From contig NZ_BSOA01000043.1 in assembly GCF_030160275.1 (NCBI RefSeq), forward strand, positions 80,533 through 144,532: a stretch of DNA of 64,000 bases, given 5' to 3'. The notes beneath the pieces were generated by a model. The model did no database searches. It saw only the letters and a list, made by a program, of their open reading frames with translations, and had not been told where the DNA came from. Below, piece by piece: positions 1-9,969 of the stretch. Each line of letters begins with the position of its first letter. Within the stretch, counting starts at the first letter, position 1. The position numbers were made by a program, and so were the translations under genes. This stretch comes from Dyella flagellata (GTDB taxonomy: Bacteria > Pseudomonadota > Gammaproteobacteria > Xanthomonadales > Rhodanobacteraceae).

Positions 1-185
1 ATGTGATCGAGTGCGCTACCTGCGACGTGACCCACGCCGGGACCATCCTGCCGGCCATGGACTACGTGCGTGGCGTCATCCAGCTTGACGACGGCCTGGT
101 GCTGTTGCACGACCTCGATGCTTTTCTGTCCCTGGACGAAGAAGAGTCCCTGGACAACGCTTTGGAAGCGAATCAGTCGCCATGA
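1..185 (+). CDS. CheW-like coupling protein (C-terminal end only)
   Basis: The gene is open at the left edge of the window; about 60 C-terminal residues are seen. The run LPAMDYVRGVIQLDDGLVLL followed by an acidic tail fits the last strands of a CheW domain, the scaffold that links a receptor to a CheA kinase. The stop overlaps the start of the next gene in an ATGA (182-185), so the two are translationally coupled. The place at the head of a CheR-CheW-MCP-CheA-CheB run supports the call. The N-terminal half lies outside the window. Confidence 0.8.
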   Translation, partial: VIECATCDVTHAGTILPAMDYVRGVIQLDDGLVLLHDLDAFLSLDEEESLDNALEANQSP

Positions 186-1618
186 TGCGGACGACCATTC
201 CAAGGCAGACCTTGTCGCAGCTGAGCGATTGGCTTGCCAGTTCGATGGGCTTGAATTTTCCGGTGGAACGCAGCGGCGACCTTGAGCGTGGCATTGCCGC
301 CGCCGCCCCGGCGTTTGGCCTGCCAAGCGCCGAAAGCTGCGCCAATTGGTTGTTGTCAACGCCGCCCACGCGCAGCCAGATCGAGACATTGGCCAGCTAT
401 TTGACCATCGGCGAAACGTATTTTTTCCGCGACGAGTGTTGCTTCAAGGCCCTGGAGATGAACGTATTGCCGGAGCTGATTCATGCGCGAATGGAAAATG
501 AGCGGCGCCTGCGCATTTGGAGTGCCGGCTGCTGCACGGGCGAGGAGCCTTATTCGATCGCCATGCTGCTGGACCGGCTCATTCCCGATGCCCATGCTTG
601 GCATCTAGCTATCCTTGCTACTGACATAAACCCTGCGTTTCTAAGCAAGGCGTCGGCAGCAGTGTATCCGCGCTGGTCGTTCCGCAGCACATCGGGCATG
701 GCAAAGTCCATGACGGGGTACTTTCGACGTGTTTCCGAGTCACGCTACGAAGTAAAGCCCGGCATCCGGAAATACGTGTCGTTTTCGTATCTGAATCTGG
801 CCGACGACATTTATCCCTCCATGACGAACAATACCAACGCCATGGACATAATCATCTGTCGCAACGTAATGCAGTATTTCACGGCGGATCAGTCGGAGCG
901 GGTTTGCAAGAAGTTCCAGGATGCCTTGGTTGACGGCGGATGGCTGATCGTCGCACCTGCCGAGACGTGGGTGCAGCCACGCCAGGGCTTGAAGATGGTG
1001 GAATTTCCCGGCGCGATCTTTTATCAAAAACGTGCCGATGAGAGTAGTCGGGCGTCGATACCATCGCCGGCGAGGATTTCCCCAAAGTTCGCAGCAGCTT
1101 CCTTGCCTCACCCACTCGGCAACAGAGCAGCGAAGGCTCCGGATGTAAAGCAAACCGAAACGCGCAAAGCGGCAGTATCGATACCGGCTGTCCCGGCCAT
1201 CGAGCCGGTGTCTTGCCAGGAAGCTAGGGACTACGCCAATCAAGGAAAATTGACCCAAGCGGCGGCCTGCTGCGAAACCGCTATTGCGGCCAATCGGGTC
1301 GACCCGATTCCCCGCTATTTGCTGGCCGTCATCCAGCAGGAGCAGGGCCGATATGACCAGGCCACGCAATCGCTGAAGCATGCCTTGTATCTGGATCCTG
1401 CGTTTGTGTTGGCCCATATGGCCTTGGGAAATCTTTATACATCGACCGGACGCCCGCGCGAAGCAAGGCGATCTTTCAAAAATGCACTTGACCTTCTGCT
1501 TTGCCTTTCAGGGGAGGAAGTGGTGCCCGAGTCCGATGGGCTCAATGCCGGACGTCTTGCGGAAATTGTCGCGGCATTGCTGGCAAGTCTCGATGGAATC
1601 GAAACGGTGAACGCTTGA
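182..1618 (+). CDS. CheR-type MCP methyltransferase with C-terminal TPR repeats (WspC-like)
   Basis: This 478-aa protein transfers methyl groups from S-adenosylmethionine to glutamates of the chemoreceptor. Residues 1-280 are a CheR domain: the GETYFFRD signature is at 77-84 and the SAM-binding motif SAGCCTGEEPYSIA at about 114-127. A Pro/Ala-rich linker (about 285-335) leads to two or three TPR units (about 340-440). CheR followed by TPRs is the layout of Pseudomonas WspC, in contrast to the short flagellar CheR. The ATG overlaps the upstream CheW stop. Its own stop overlaps the Shine-Dalgarno sequence of the second CheW, so the genes are tightly coupled. Confidence 0.9.
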   Translation: MMRTTIPRQTLSQLSDWLASSMGLNFPVERSGDLERGIAAAAPAFGLPSAESCANWLLSTPPTRSQIETLASYLTIGETYFFRDECCFKALEMNVLPELIHARMENERRLRIWSAGCCTGEEPYSIAMLLDRLIPDAHAWHLAILATDINPAFLSKASAAVYPRWSFRSTSGMAKSMTGYFRRVSESRYEVKPGIRKYVSFSYLNLADDIYPSMTNNTNAMDIIICRNVMQYFTADQSERVCKKFQDALVDGGWLIVAPAETWVQPRQGLKMVEFPGAIFYQKRADESSRASIPSPARISPKFAAASLPHPLGNRAAKAPDVKQTETRKAAVSIPAVPAIEPVSCQEARDYANQGKLTQAAACCETAIAANRVDPIPRYLLAVIQQEQGRYDQATQSLKHALYLDPAFVLAHMALGNLYTSTGRPREARRSFKNALDLLLCLSGEEVVPESDGLNAGRLAEIVAALLASLDGIETVNA

Positions 1619-1632
1619 AGGAGGAGGATGGG

Positions 1633-2274
1633 ATGCAGGGCGAAAATACCAAGTCGGGCCGGCCTTCGACCGCTCGTTTCGACTATGCCGCCATGGAAAG
1701 GAAATTCGCGGCCGCGCTGGCTGTGATCGAGTCCGGTTGGAAGCCAACGCTCGAAGACAGTCGCAGGGTGCTCGCGTCAAGGGCGCAAGCCCTGGCCATG
1801 GTTCAGACACCTGATGAAGCCGCCGAGGCCTGTATCGAGGTCGTGGAATTTCATTTGGCCTACGAGCGTTATGCGATCGAATCGCATTACGTGCGCGAGG
1901 TCTATCCGCTTGAAAATCTCACTCCGGTGCCATGCACGCCGCCACACGTGCTTGGTGTCGTCAACCTGCGGGGCGAGATCATCTCGGTGATCGATATCCG
2001 GGTCTTTTTCGATCTGCCAAAAATAGGGCTGCCTGATCTCAACAAGCTCATCGTGCTCGAATCTGAACACATGAGTTTTGGTGTGCTAGTCGATGCGGTT
2101 ACCAGGGCTGACAAGATCCGGGTGGCCGACATCCAACCGGCATTGCCGGCCATCACGGGAATCCGCGAAAGCTATCTCAAGGGCCTGACCGCCGATTGCG
2201 TGGCGATTCTCGATGGCGGGAAATTGTTGTCCGACGCGGGCATCGTAGTGAACGAGCAGGTACGCGAAAGTTGA
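1633..2274 (+). CDS. Second CheW-like coupling protein (WspD-like)
   Basis: This 213-aa protein has a CheW domain in its C-terminal two thirds, with the typical [20 protein letters not shown] core. About 60 N-terminal residues precede the domain. The frame is open upstream to 1501. The ATG at 1633 was chosen because it has a near-perfect Shine-Dalgarno, AAGGAGGAGG at 1618-1627, and because translation from 1501 would overlap cheR by over 100 bp. Two CheW proteins around a CheR-TPR is the Wsp arrangement, in which both scaffolds join receptor and kinase. Confidence 0.9.
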   Translation: MQGENTKSGRPSTARFDYAAMERKFAAALAVIESGWKPTLEDSRRVLASRAQALAMVQTPDEAAEACIEVVEFHLAYERYAIESHYVREVYPLENLTPVPCTPPHVLGVVNLRGEIISVIDIRVFFDLPKIGLPDLNKLIVLESEHMSFGVLVDAVTRADKIRVADIQPALPAITGIRESYLKGLTADCVAILDGGKLLSDAGIVVNEQVRES

Positions 2275-2314
2275 GTCGAATCGGGCTACTCCAACAACCA
2301 GGCATGGGGGCGAT

Positions 2315-3784
2315 ATGAAACTCACCGTTGGGGCAAAAATAGCTGTCGGCTATGCCGTTGCCTTACTGATCATTGCCGTACTCGGCATTGCTTCGTACCG
2401 GAACGCCAGCGGCTACGTGGAGGCGGTGCAACAGCGCGCGCACGATTACCAGGTGATCGATAACCTCTCCGCTACGCTTTCCACCATGCAGGATGCGGAG
2501 ACGGGTCAGCGTGGCTACCTGATCGTTGGCGCGGACCGCTACCTTGAACCTTACAATGCGGCAACCGTGAATGCGTACAAGGTCTTGCAGAACCTGAAAG
2601 ACCTTGTCGGCAGCAACCCCGAGCAGCAACGGCAGCTCGATCAACTCCACGCGCTGATCGATGCCAAGTTCGCCGAACTCAAGGAAACCATCGCGCTGCG
2701 GCAGACCAAGGGGCTTCAGGCCGCGATCGAGGTCGTGCAAACCGACAAGGGCAAAAAGGCCATGGACGACATACGGACGGTGATAGCGGATATGAGCCGC
2801 CAGGAAAAGGCGACGCTGGATCAGCGCGATGTCGACCTCAATGTGAAGTCGAATGCTGCCATTCACACCATCGTCTACGGCGTGCCGATTGCTTGCGCGG
2901 TCCTGGCGTTGCTGGGCTTTGTGATCGTACGCACGATCACCCACGAGCTTCGGGACGGCATTTCCAGGCTGGCATCCTCCGCGTCGGAAATCCTTGCCAC
3001 CACCACTCAACTGGCCTCCAGCGTCGTCCAGACGGCTACCGCCGTCAGCGAGACAACAGCTACCGTGGAAGAAGTAAAACAGACGGCGCAGCTCACCACC
3101 GAAAAAGCGCGCTATGTTCTGGACAGTGCGCAGAAGGCATCGAATGTCTCCACGGTGGGCCGCACCGCGGTGGACGACACCGTGCAGGGCATGCATCGCA
3201 TTCAGACGCAAATGGAATCCGTCGCGGACAGCATCGTGCGGCTGAGCGAGCAAAGCCAGGCGATCGGCGAGATCATCGCCACGGTCAACGGCCTTGCCGA
3301 GCAGTCGAACCTGCTGGCGGTCAACGCCGCCATCGAGGCCACCAAGGCGGGTGAGCAAGGCAAGGGTTTCGGGGTGGTGGCGCAGGAAATAAAAAGCCTA
3401 GCCGACCAGTCCAAGCAGGCCACGGCCCAGGTGCGCACCATTCTGGGCGACATCCAGAAAGCGACCAGTGCCGCTGTGCTTGCTACCGAGCAAGGCAGCA
3501 AAGCGGTGGAGGCTGGCGTAAGGCAGACCGGCGATACCGGCGAATCCATTCGCCTGCTGGCCGACAATATTACCGAGGCGGCGCAAGCGGCCACGCAAAT
3601 CGCCGCGTCCAGCCAACAGCAGATGGTGGGCATGGATCAGGTCGTGGTCGCGATGGAAAGCATCAAGCAGGCCAGCACGCAAAACGTAGCGGGCACGCGC
3701 CAAGCCGAAGAAGCGGCCAAAGGCCTGCATCAGCTGGGGCTGCGCCTCGGTGATTTGATCGGAAGCCATCGCGCGGCGGTGTAA
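2315..3784 (+). CDS. Methyl-accepting chemotaxis protein with periplasmic CHASE3-type domain
   Basis: This 489-aa receptor has TM1 at about 7-29, a periplasmic helical domain at about 30-185, TM2 at about 188-207 and a cytoplasmic signalling domain to the end. The periplasmic part has the CHASE3 signature [13 protein letters not shown]. The hairpin tip reads [20 protein letters not shown], close to the consensus but with Thr-Lys where Ala-Arg is usual. The stretch after TM2 is short and only weakly HAMP-like. The start ATG follows a GGGGG tract. The receptor is encoded inside the operon, between CheW and CheA, so it is probably the dedicated sensor of this pathway. Its stimulus is unknown. 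Confidence 0.92.
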   Translation: MKLTVGAKIAVGYAVALLIIAVLGIASYRNASGYVEAVQQRAHDYQVIDNLSATLSTMQDAETGQRGYLIVGADRYLEPYNAATVNAYKVLQNLKDLVGSNPEQQRQLDQLHALIDAKFAELKETIALRQTKGLQAAIEVVQTDKGKKAMDDIRTVIADMSRQEKATLDQRDVDLNVKSNAAIHTIVYGVPIACAVLALLGFVIVRTITHELRDGISRLASSASEILATTTQLASSVVQTATAVSETTATVEEVKQTAQLTTEKARYVLDSAQKASNVSTVGRTAVDDTVQGMHRIQTQMESVADSIVRLSEQSQAIGEIIATVNGLAEQSNLLAVNAAIEATKAGEQGKGFGVVAQEIKSLADQSKQATAQVRTILGDIQKATSAAVLATEQGSKAVEAGVRQTGDTGESIRLLADNITEAAQAATQIAASSQQQMVGMDQVVVAMESIKQASTQNVAGTRQAEEAAKGLHQLGLRLGDLIGSHRAAV

Positions 3785-3789
3785 CGGCC

Positions 3790-6114
3790 ATGACCAGGCG
3801 TCCAACCGACAACAAGAGCGACGATCTGCTGGAACGTCTACGGGTGACGTTCCGGGCCGAGGCCGGCGAGCATCTGCAGTCGATGTCATCAGGCTTGCTG
3901 AGTTTGGAGCAGGCCTCGTCAGGCGAATCCCAAAGCCTGATCGAAGCCATCTTCCGTAGTGCGCATAGCCTCAAGGGGGCCGCGCAGGCGGTCAATCTAG
4001 AACCCATCGGCCTGGTGTGCCAGCCGCTGGAAAGCATTCTGGCTGCATTGAAAGCGGGGCGGCTCGAGCTTAAGCCCTCGTTGCTCAATCTCCTGCACGA
4101 GTCGTTGGACACGATCGGCCGTCTGCTTTCGGACATGGCCCTGCTGGAGCAGCGCCGGCCACTCGCGGCGGCCGCGGCGCGGCGGCTCGATGACGCGCTG
4201 AAGGGGGCGTCCACGAATGGAGCAAAGCCCGATGACTCCGCCATGGAAGCCCCGGCCGAAATGTCATACGTAGTTCCCAATGTCACGCCTGGAACAGTGC
4301 GTGTTGCCATCGCGAAGCTCGATACCGTGATGCGCCACGCAGAGGAGCTGCTGGTACCTCGCCTGGCCGCAAGCCAACGTTTGCTGGAATTGAATGAGGC
4401 GGTGTCGATGCTGGCGTCGTGGAAGAAGCAGCGGGCGCGGCTGCAGCCCGCCTTGCGCGTGATCGAGCATTCGCTGCAGGCTTCCTCGCGAGGTGTAGCG
4501 GGGGAAGGCAGCGACCACGGCATCCTCAATGGTGCGGCAAGCCGCAAGCAGGAGCTGTTGAAGCTGTTGGAGTATCTGGATAGCGAGCAAGTGCAGCTGA
4601 AAGTTATGGAGGATCATCTGGCCAGGCTCAGCCGATCCACGGCGCACGATCAGCGTGTGCTGACCGGCATGGGTGACAGCCTGTTGCGCGACTGCAAAGA
4701 GATGCAGCTGCTGCCGTTCTCGTCGCAGTTGGAGGGATTTCCCCGTCTTGTGCGTGGCCTGGCGCGCGAACAAGGCAAGGCGGTGGAACTGATGATGCAG
4801 GGAGGCGATATCGAGATCGATCGGCGCATCCTGGATGCGATGAAAGACCCTCTCATTCACCTGCTGCGCAATGGCATCGATCATGGTATCGGCACACCGG
4901 CGGTGCGTGCCGCCAAAGGCAAGCCGCCGCACGGCACCATTACGGTGGCCATCTCGCAGAAGGACAGCGGCAAGGTCGAGGTAGTCGTCGCCGACGATGG
5001 CTCGGGCATCGACGTGCCGGCGGTAAAGGCCGCGGCCGGCAAGCTTGGGGCCATGGCCCCGCAGGACGGAGCAGGCATGGATGAGCAGGAGGCCATGGCG
5101 CTGGTTTTCAAATCAGGCCTCAGTACCAGTCCCATCATCACCGACGTTTCCGGCCGTGGCCTGGGTCTGGCGATCGTGCGCGAAAAGGTCGAGAAGCTCG
5201 GCGGCAGTATCGCCATTGAATCCCACCGCGATGCCGGCACGGTCTTTCGCATCGTCCTGCCCTTGATGCTGGCCAATTTCCACGGTTTGATCGTTCGCGA
5301 ACGTGGCCAGCTTTTTGTCATTCCAACGATCCACATCGAACGCGTCATGCGCTTGGCCAATAACGCGATCCGCACTGTGGAAAATCGGGAAACGATACCG
5401 GTGAATGCGCAGGCGGTTTCGCTGGTGGGACTAGGCGACGTGCTGGAGATGCCGCCATCACGTGCAGGCGAACAGCCAAAGCCCAGTACCCTGGTGGTGG
5501 TCATTGAAATGGCCCATATGAAGATGGCGTTTCGCGTGGACGAGATCCTTGGCGAGCACGAAGTGCTGGTCAAGCCGCTGGGCCGTCAGCTGGTACGTGT
5601 ACGAAATGTCGCCGGTGCGAGCGTACTGGGCACGGGACAGGTGGTGCCGGTGTTGAATGTTTCCGACCTGCTGAAATCAGCGACGAGACACATGTCCACG
5701 TCACGCGCCGCGAGCGGCAAGCTTTCAGGCGATAACAGCGAAGCGGTCGAAAAGCGCGCGATACTCGTGGTCGAAGACTCGATCACCTCCCGCTCCCTGC
5801 TGAAGGGCATCCTGGAGACGGCCGGCTACCGGGTCAGTACGGCGGTAGACGGCGTAGACGGTTTCACCACCCTCAAGACAGGTAAGTTCGACCTGGTCGT
5901 GTCCGACGTGGAAATGCCGCGCATGGATGGCTTTGACCTTACCGCCAAATTGCGCGCCGACAAACAACTGTCCGACTTGCCGGTGGTGCTGGTGACGGCA
6001 CTAGGGTCGCGCGAACACCGCGAACGCGGAATCGACGTGGGTGCCAATGCGTACATTGTGAAGAGCCATTTTGACCAGAGCAACTTGCTGGATGCGGTAA
6101 AGAGACTGGTGTGA
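3790..6114 (+). CDS. CheA-type hybrid histidine kinase with C-terminal receiver (WspE-like)
   Basis: This 774-aa kinase has an N-terminal HPt domain with phosphoacceptor His59 in SAHSLKGAA, a long helical segment, and a CheA-type ATPase domain (LLRNGIDHGIGTP N-box, then GRGLGLAIVREKVEKLGGS). A CheW-like docking domain starts near ANFHGLIV, and a receiver domain fills the last ~120 residues with the Asp in VVSDVEMPRMDG. No clear P2 CheY-binding domain is seen. CheA fused to REC is typical of Wsp/ACF systems, where the receiver can act as a phosphate sink. The start lies 5 bp after the MCP stop with no strong ribosome site of its own, so translational coupling is likely. Confidence 0.93.
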   Translation: MTRRPTDNKSDDLLERLRVTFRAEAGEHLQSMSSGLLSLEQASSGESQSLIEAIFRSAHSLKGAAQAVNLEPIGLVCQPLESILAALKAGRLELKPSLLNLLHESLDTIGRLLSDMALLEQRRPLAAAAARRLDDALKGASTNGAKPDDSAMEAPAEMSYVVPNVTPGTVRVAIAKLDTVMRHAEELLVPRLAASQRLLELNEAVSMLASWKKQRARLQPALRVIEHSLQASSRGVAGEGSDHGILNGAASRKQELLKLLEYLDSEQVQLKVMEDHLARLSRSTAHDQRVLTGMGDSLLRDCKEMQLLPFSSQLEGFPRLVRGLAREQGKAVELMMQGGDIEIDRRILDAMKDPLIHLLRNGIDHGIGTPAVRAAKGKPPHGTITVAISQKDSGKVEVVVADDGSGIDVPAVKAAAGKLGAMAPQDGAGMDEQEAMALVFKSGLSTSPIITDVSGRGLGLAIVREKVEKLGGSIAIESHRDAGTVFRIVLPLMLANFHGLIVRERGQLFVIPTIHIERVMRLANNAIRTVENRETIPVNAQAVSLVGLGDVLEMPPSRAGEQPKPSTLVVVIEMAHMKMAFRVDEILGEHEVLVKPLGRQLVRVRNVAGASVLGTGQVVPVLNVSDLLKSATRHMSTSRAASGKLSGDNSEAVEKRAILVVEDSITSRSLLKGILETAGYRVSTAVDGVDGFTTLKTGKFDLVVSDVEMPRMDGFDLTAKLRADKQLSDLPVVLVTALGSREHRERGIDVGANAYIVKSHFDQSNLLDAVKRLV

Positions 6115-6166
6115 CGCCGCCAGACCCGTTCCGGCCGATTCTGCAAAGGGCTCCAGGAGGAAGCGC

Positions 6167-7213
6167 GTGATCAAGGTGCTGGTCGTAGAGGATTCGTCCG
6201 CGGTCCTCGATTTTCTTGTTCACGTGCTGGGTTCGGATCCCGACCTGAAGGTCGTGGGTACTGCGCGCGACGGCATGGAAGCGCTGGATGCAGTGCGCCG
6301 TTACCGGCCCGATGTCATCACCATGGACATCCACATGCCGAAGATGGATGGATTGGAGGCCACACGCCGGATCATGGAAACCACGCCGACACCTATCGTC
6401 ATCGTCTCCGCAAGCCGCGATGCGAGGGAGCAGGCGACCAGCTTCAAGGCGCTGGAGGCAGGTGCGTTGACCGTACTGGCAACCCCCATGGGCATTGGTC
6501 ATCCGCACCATGCGAGCACGGCCAAGGAACTGGTGCAGGCGGTAAAGCTGATGTCGGAGATCAAACTGGTACGCCGATGGCCGCGGGGACAGCATGGAAC
6601 ACGCGCGTTAATGCCCGAGGCGACGGACCTGTCTGCCCCGTCAAGGATTCGCGTGGCGGCCATCGGGGCTTCTACCGGCGGCCCGCCGGCGATTCAAGCG
6701 GTGCTGGGGCGTTTGCCAAAAGATTTTCCCATACCGATGCTGATCGTGCAGCACATGACGGCCAGCTTCACCGAAGGATTCGTCGATTGGCTGAGGCCCA
6801 CGATCAAGCTTCCGATCCAGATAGCCCGCCACAATGAACTCATTCGCCCCGGGCACGTCTACGTGGCGCCGGATGGATTTCAGATGAAAGTGTCGCACGG
6901 CGACGCCATCGTGTTGACCTCCGACCCGCCCGAGAGCGGCTCGCGCCCATCCGCGTCCTGCCTATTCCGTTCCGTAGCCGAGGTTTATGGTGGCGAGGCG
7001 GTCGCGGGCTTGCTCAGTGGCATGGGGCGGGATGGCGCCCAGGCGCTGCGCCTGCTCAGAGAGAAGGGCGCGATCACCTTTGCGCAGGACGAGGCGAGCT
7101 CCGTTGTACACGGCATGCCCGGTGAGGCCATCCGGCTTCAAGCCGCGATGCACGTCCTGCCGCTGGACAAGATTGCCGACATGTTCATGGCGGTCACCAC
7201 TCGACGCCCATAA
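6167..7213 (+). CDS. CheB receptor methylesterase/glutamine deamidase (WspF-like)
   Basis: This 348-aa protein has a receiver domain (1-120; phosphoacceptor Asp54 in ITMDIHMPKMDG), a linker, and a CheB esterase domain with the expected triad: Ser169 in IGASTGG, His196 in IVQHMT and Asp289 in GMGRDGA. It removes methyl groups from the receptor and so opposes the CheR above. It starts with GTG at 6167, supported by AGGAGG at 6155-6160. In Wsp pathways the equivalent protein resets signalling; here it would be phosphorylated by the CheA hybrid just upstream. Confidence 0.94.
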   Translation: MIKVLVVEDSSAVLDFLVHVLGSDPDLKVVGTARDGMEALDAVRRYRPDVITMDIHMPKMDGLEATRRIMETTPTPIVIVSASRDAREQATSFKALEAGALTVLATPMGIGHPHHASTAKELVQAVKLMSEIKLVRRWPRGQHGTRALMPEATDLSAPSRIRVAAIGASTGGPPAIQAVLGRLPKDFPIPMLIVQHMTASFTEGFVDWLRPTIKLPIQIARHNELIRPGHVYVAPDGFQMKVSHGDAIVLTSDPPESGSRPSASCLFRSVAEVYGGEAVAGLLSGMGRDGAQALRLLREKGAITFAQDEASSVVHGMPGEAIRLQAAMHVLPLDKIADMFMAVTTRRP

Positions 7214-7233
7214 GCCACAGGGGATGGTGAATC

Positions 7234-9969
7234 ATGACTTCTGAAACGACCAAGGCCATGGAAAAGACTCGCAGCACCGAGATTCTGATTGCCGAAGACA
7301 GCTCGACCCAGGCCGAACGCTTGCGCTATCTGCTCGATGAGCATGGCTATACGGTGAAGGTGGCGGTCAATGGCCGTCAGGCACTGGATGCGGCCAGGCA
7401 ACACAAGCCTGCGCTGATCATTAGCGATGTGATGATGCCCGAGATGACCGGCTTCGAGCTATGCAAGGAAGTCAAGCACGATGAGAAGCTGCATGATGTG
7501 CCGGTGATTCTCCTCACTTCGCTGTCCGAAGCATCGGACATCATGCGGGGATTGAAATGCGGCGCCGACAATTTCATCCGCAAGCCCTACGAGGACAGCT
7601 ATTTGCTGGCGAGGGTCGACTATCTGCTGATGACCAACGAGCTGCGCCGCAATCAAAAGATAAGCATGGGCGTGGAAATCTACCTGGGCGGGGAAAAGCA
7701 TTTCATCACCGCCGAGCGGCAACAAATCGTGGATTTGCTGATATCGGTCTACGAGGAGGCCGTCCACCTGACCTCCGAATTGACCCGGCGCGAGCGTGAA
7801 CTGTCCGAGTTCAATCTTACGCTGACCGGCTTGAACCGCATTGCCGAAGGCTTGAATGGCGCCATGAGCGAGCGCGAGGTATGCGCCCAGGCACTGGAAA
7901 ATGCGACGTATCTTCCCGGCGTGGAAGGGGGGTGGATTGACCTGTGGAACGGCGATGAGTCGTTCCGGCTTGGTGGTACATACAACCTTGCGGGGATGCT
8001 GCGGGCCAAGTGCGCGGCCCACGATTTGTGCGAGTGCCAGCGCCAATTTTTTGCGGACGGCAAGGGGCGGGCTGTCAATGTGCCGGCTTGTGGAATGATC
8101 TCTGGGAGTGGCGGCGCGCGCGCCCATGCTTGCGTGCCACTATGGAGCGGGGAAGAGCGTTTGGGCATCCTGAACCTGATCGGTGGGGAAGAGGCTTTCA
8201 CGGAAGCTGCGCTGGAAATATTTGACAGCCTGGGACAGCAGCTTGCCATTGCGTTGCAGCGCGCCAATCTGCACGCGCACCTGGAACGTCTAGTGGCTGA
8301 GCGAACGGCCGCGTTGACCGCCGAAATGGTTGAGCGCAGGCGCGTGGAGTTGAAGTTTCATAACCTGTTCGAATATGCCCCCGATGCCGTGCTGATGATG
8401 GACGGCAGCGGCAGGATCGCACTCGTCAATCGGCAGGCCGAAGCCGTATTCGACTACCGCCGGGACGAGCTTGTTGGTCAAAATGTCGGCAGGCTTTTAC
8501 CACGTGTGCTGGACGAGGCTCACGTGGACCCGCATCGGAAGGTTCCCGTTGAAGCTGCGGGGATTGGCCTGTTCGGTGTGCGCCGGGACAAGACGACCTT
8601 TCCGGTGGACGTCAGTCTCAGCCCGATGGAGGCCGACGGCGGAACGATGGTGGCGATCGCTATTCGCGACGTCACGGAACGCAAGATCTATGAGGCGAAG
8701 ATAGCCCGCCTCAATCGGCTTTACGCCGTACTCAGCGGCATCAACAGTGTCATCGTACGCGTGCAGGATCGCGAGCAGCTTTTTGATGAAACCTGTCGTA
8801 TTGCCGTGGAACTTGGAAAGTTCGCGTTGGCATGGATAGGCACGGTGGATGAAGAAAACCAGGTGGTGACGCCGGTTGCCTGTAGCGGTCACGAAGATAC
8901 CTGTCGGTTCATACTGGGCTTGGGCAAGGCCAAGGACGCAAGCTGGAGTGGCGCGTCGGCTCTGCACGCGTTGTTGGAGCATAAGCCGGTGATATTGAAT
9001 GACCTTGCCCAAGACGATCGCCTGCAACCCTTGCGCGAGGAGGCATCCAGACGCGGCTATCGTTCTTCAGCCATGTTCCCCTTGACGGTACAGGGCCGCT
9101 TGGTAGGCGTACTGGGCTTTTATGCATCCGAGGAGGATGTGTTCGATACCGACGAGATACAGCTGCTGGTGGAAATCGCCAGCGATATTTCCTTCGCGAT
9201 GATCCATTTGCAGAACGAGGAAAACGAACGTCGGCTGCGCGAGAAAAACATCGAATTGCGCGCCACCTCCGAAGCCAAGGATCGTTTCCTGGCTTCCATG
9301 TCGCATGAATTGCGCACGCCACTCAATGCGATCCTCGGCTATACCGGAACCTTGCTGATGCGCTTGCCCGGCGAGCTGAACGAAGAGCAGGAAAAGCAAT
9401 TGCAGACGGTTGAATCCAGCGGCAAGCACTTGCTGTCGCTGATCAACGACCTGCTTGATCTGGCCAAGATCGAGTCCGGCCGCACCGGACTCAATATGCG
9501 CTATCTCTCCTGCAAGGAGATTATCGAGGAGGTGGCCACCTTGCTGCATCCCTTGGTCAAGCGCAAGAACATTTCGCTTGAACTGAAATTTCCGCCCACC
9601 GAGCTGGATGCCTATGCCGACCGGCGAGCATTCAGCCAGATCCTGATCAACCTGGCCAATAACGCCATAAAGTTTACCGAACAGGGCGGAAAGATTTCCA
9701 TCGAAGCCGAGCGTACGATGGTCGACGGCGTGTTTTGCTGCGAAATACGAGTCGTCGATACCGGATGCGGCATCCGGCCGGAAGACCAGAAAGCCTTGTT
9801 CCAGGCCTTTTCGCAGGTCGACCAGGCCACGGACCATCCGGTCGAGGGCACTGGCCTGGGCCTTTATCTTTCCAAGCGCCTTGCCGCCATGCAGGACGGA
9901 AGCATCAGCTTCGAAAGCGAATACGGGCGTGGGTCGACCTTCAAGCTGCTACTGCCTGAGCGCCACTAG
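7234..9969 (+). CDS. REC-GAF-PAS-GAF sensor histidine kinase, likely pathway output
   Basis: This 911-aa cytoplasmic protein has a receiver (about 15-135; Asp65 in LIISDVMMPE), a GAF-like domain (about 200-345), a PAS domain (about 370-480), a second GAF domain (about 505-655), a HisKA domain with His691 in SMSHELRTPLN, and a HATPase domain (N-box NLANNAIKFTEQGG, G-box GTGLGLYLSKRLA). No transmembrane segment is seen. The first GAF contains a small Cys-rich patch (KCAAHDLCEC). AGGGGATGG precedes the ATG. It takes the slot held by the GGDEF protein WspR in Pseudomonas. The N-terminal receiver probably accepts phosphate from the CheA hybrid, and the kinase then signals to an unlinked regulator; that is inference. 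Confidence 0.9.
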   Translation: MTSETTKAMEKTRSTEILIAEDSSTQAERLRYLLDEHGYTVKVAVNGRQALDAARQHKPALIISDVMMPEMTGFELCKEVKHDEKLHDVPVILLTSLSEASDIMRGLKCGADNFIRKPYEDSYLLARVDYLLMTNELRRNQKISMGVEIYLGGEKHFITAERQQIVDLLISVYEEAVHLTSELTRRERELSEFNLTLTGLNRIAEGLNGAMSEREVCAQALENATYLPGVEGGWIDLWNGDESFRLGGTYNLAGMLRAKCAAHDLCECQRQFFADGKGRAVNVPACGMISGSGGARAHACVPLWSGEERLGILNLIGGEEAFTEAALEIFDSLGQQLAIALQRANLHAHLERLVAERTAALTAEMVERRRVELKFHNLFEYAPDAVLMMDGSGRIALVNRQAEAVFDYRRDELVGQNVGRLLPRVLDEAHVDPHRKVPVEAAGIGLFGVRRDKTTFPVDVSLSPMEADGGTMVAIAIRDVTERKIYEAKIARLNRLYAVLSGINSVIVRVQDREQLFDETCRIAVELGKFALAWIGTVDEENQVVTPVACSGHEDTCRFILGLGKAKDASWSGASALHALLEHKPVILNDLAQDDRLQPLREEASRRGYRSSAMFPLTVQGRLVGVLGFYASEEDVFDTDEIQLLVEIASDISFAMIHLQNEENERRLREKNIELRATSEAKDRFLASMSHELRTPLNAILGYTGTLLMRLPGELNEEQEKQLQTVESSGKHLLSLINDLLDLAKIESGRTGLNMRYLSCKEIIEEVATLLHPLVKRKNISLELKFPPTELDAYADRRAFSQILINLANNAIKFTEQGGKISIEAERTMVDGVFCCEIRVVDTGCGIRPEDQKALFQAFSQVDQATDHPVEGTGLGLYLSKRLAAMQDGSISFESEYGRGSTFKLLLPERH

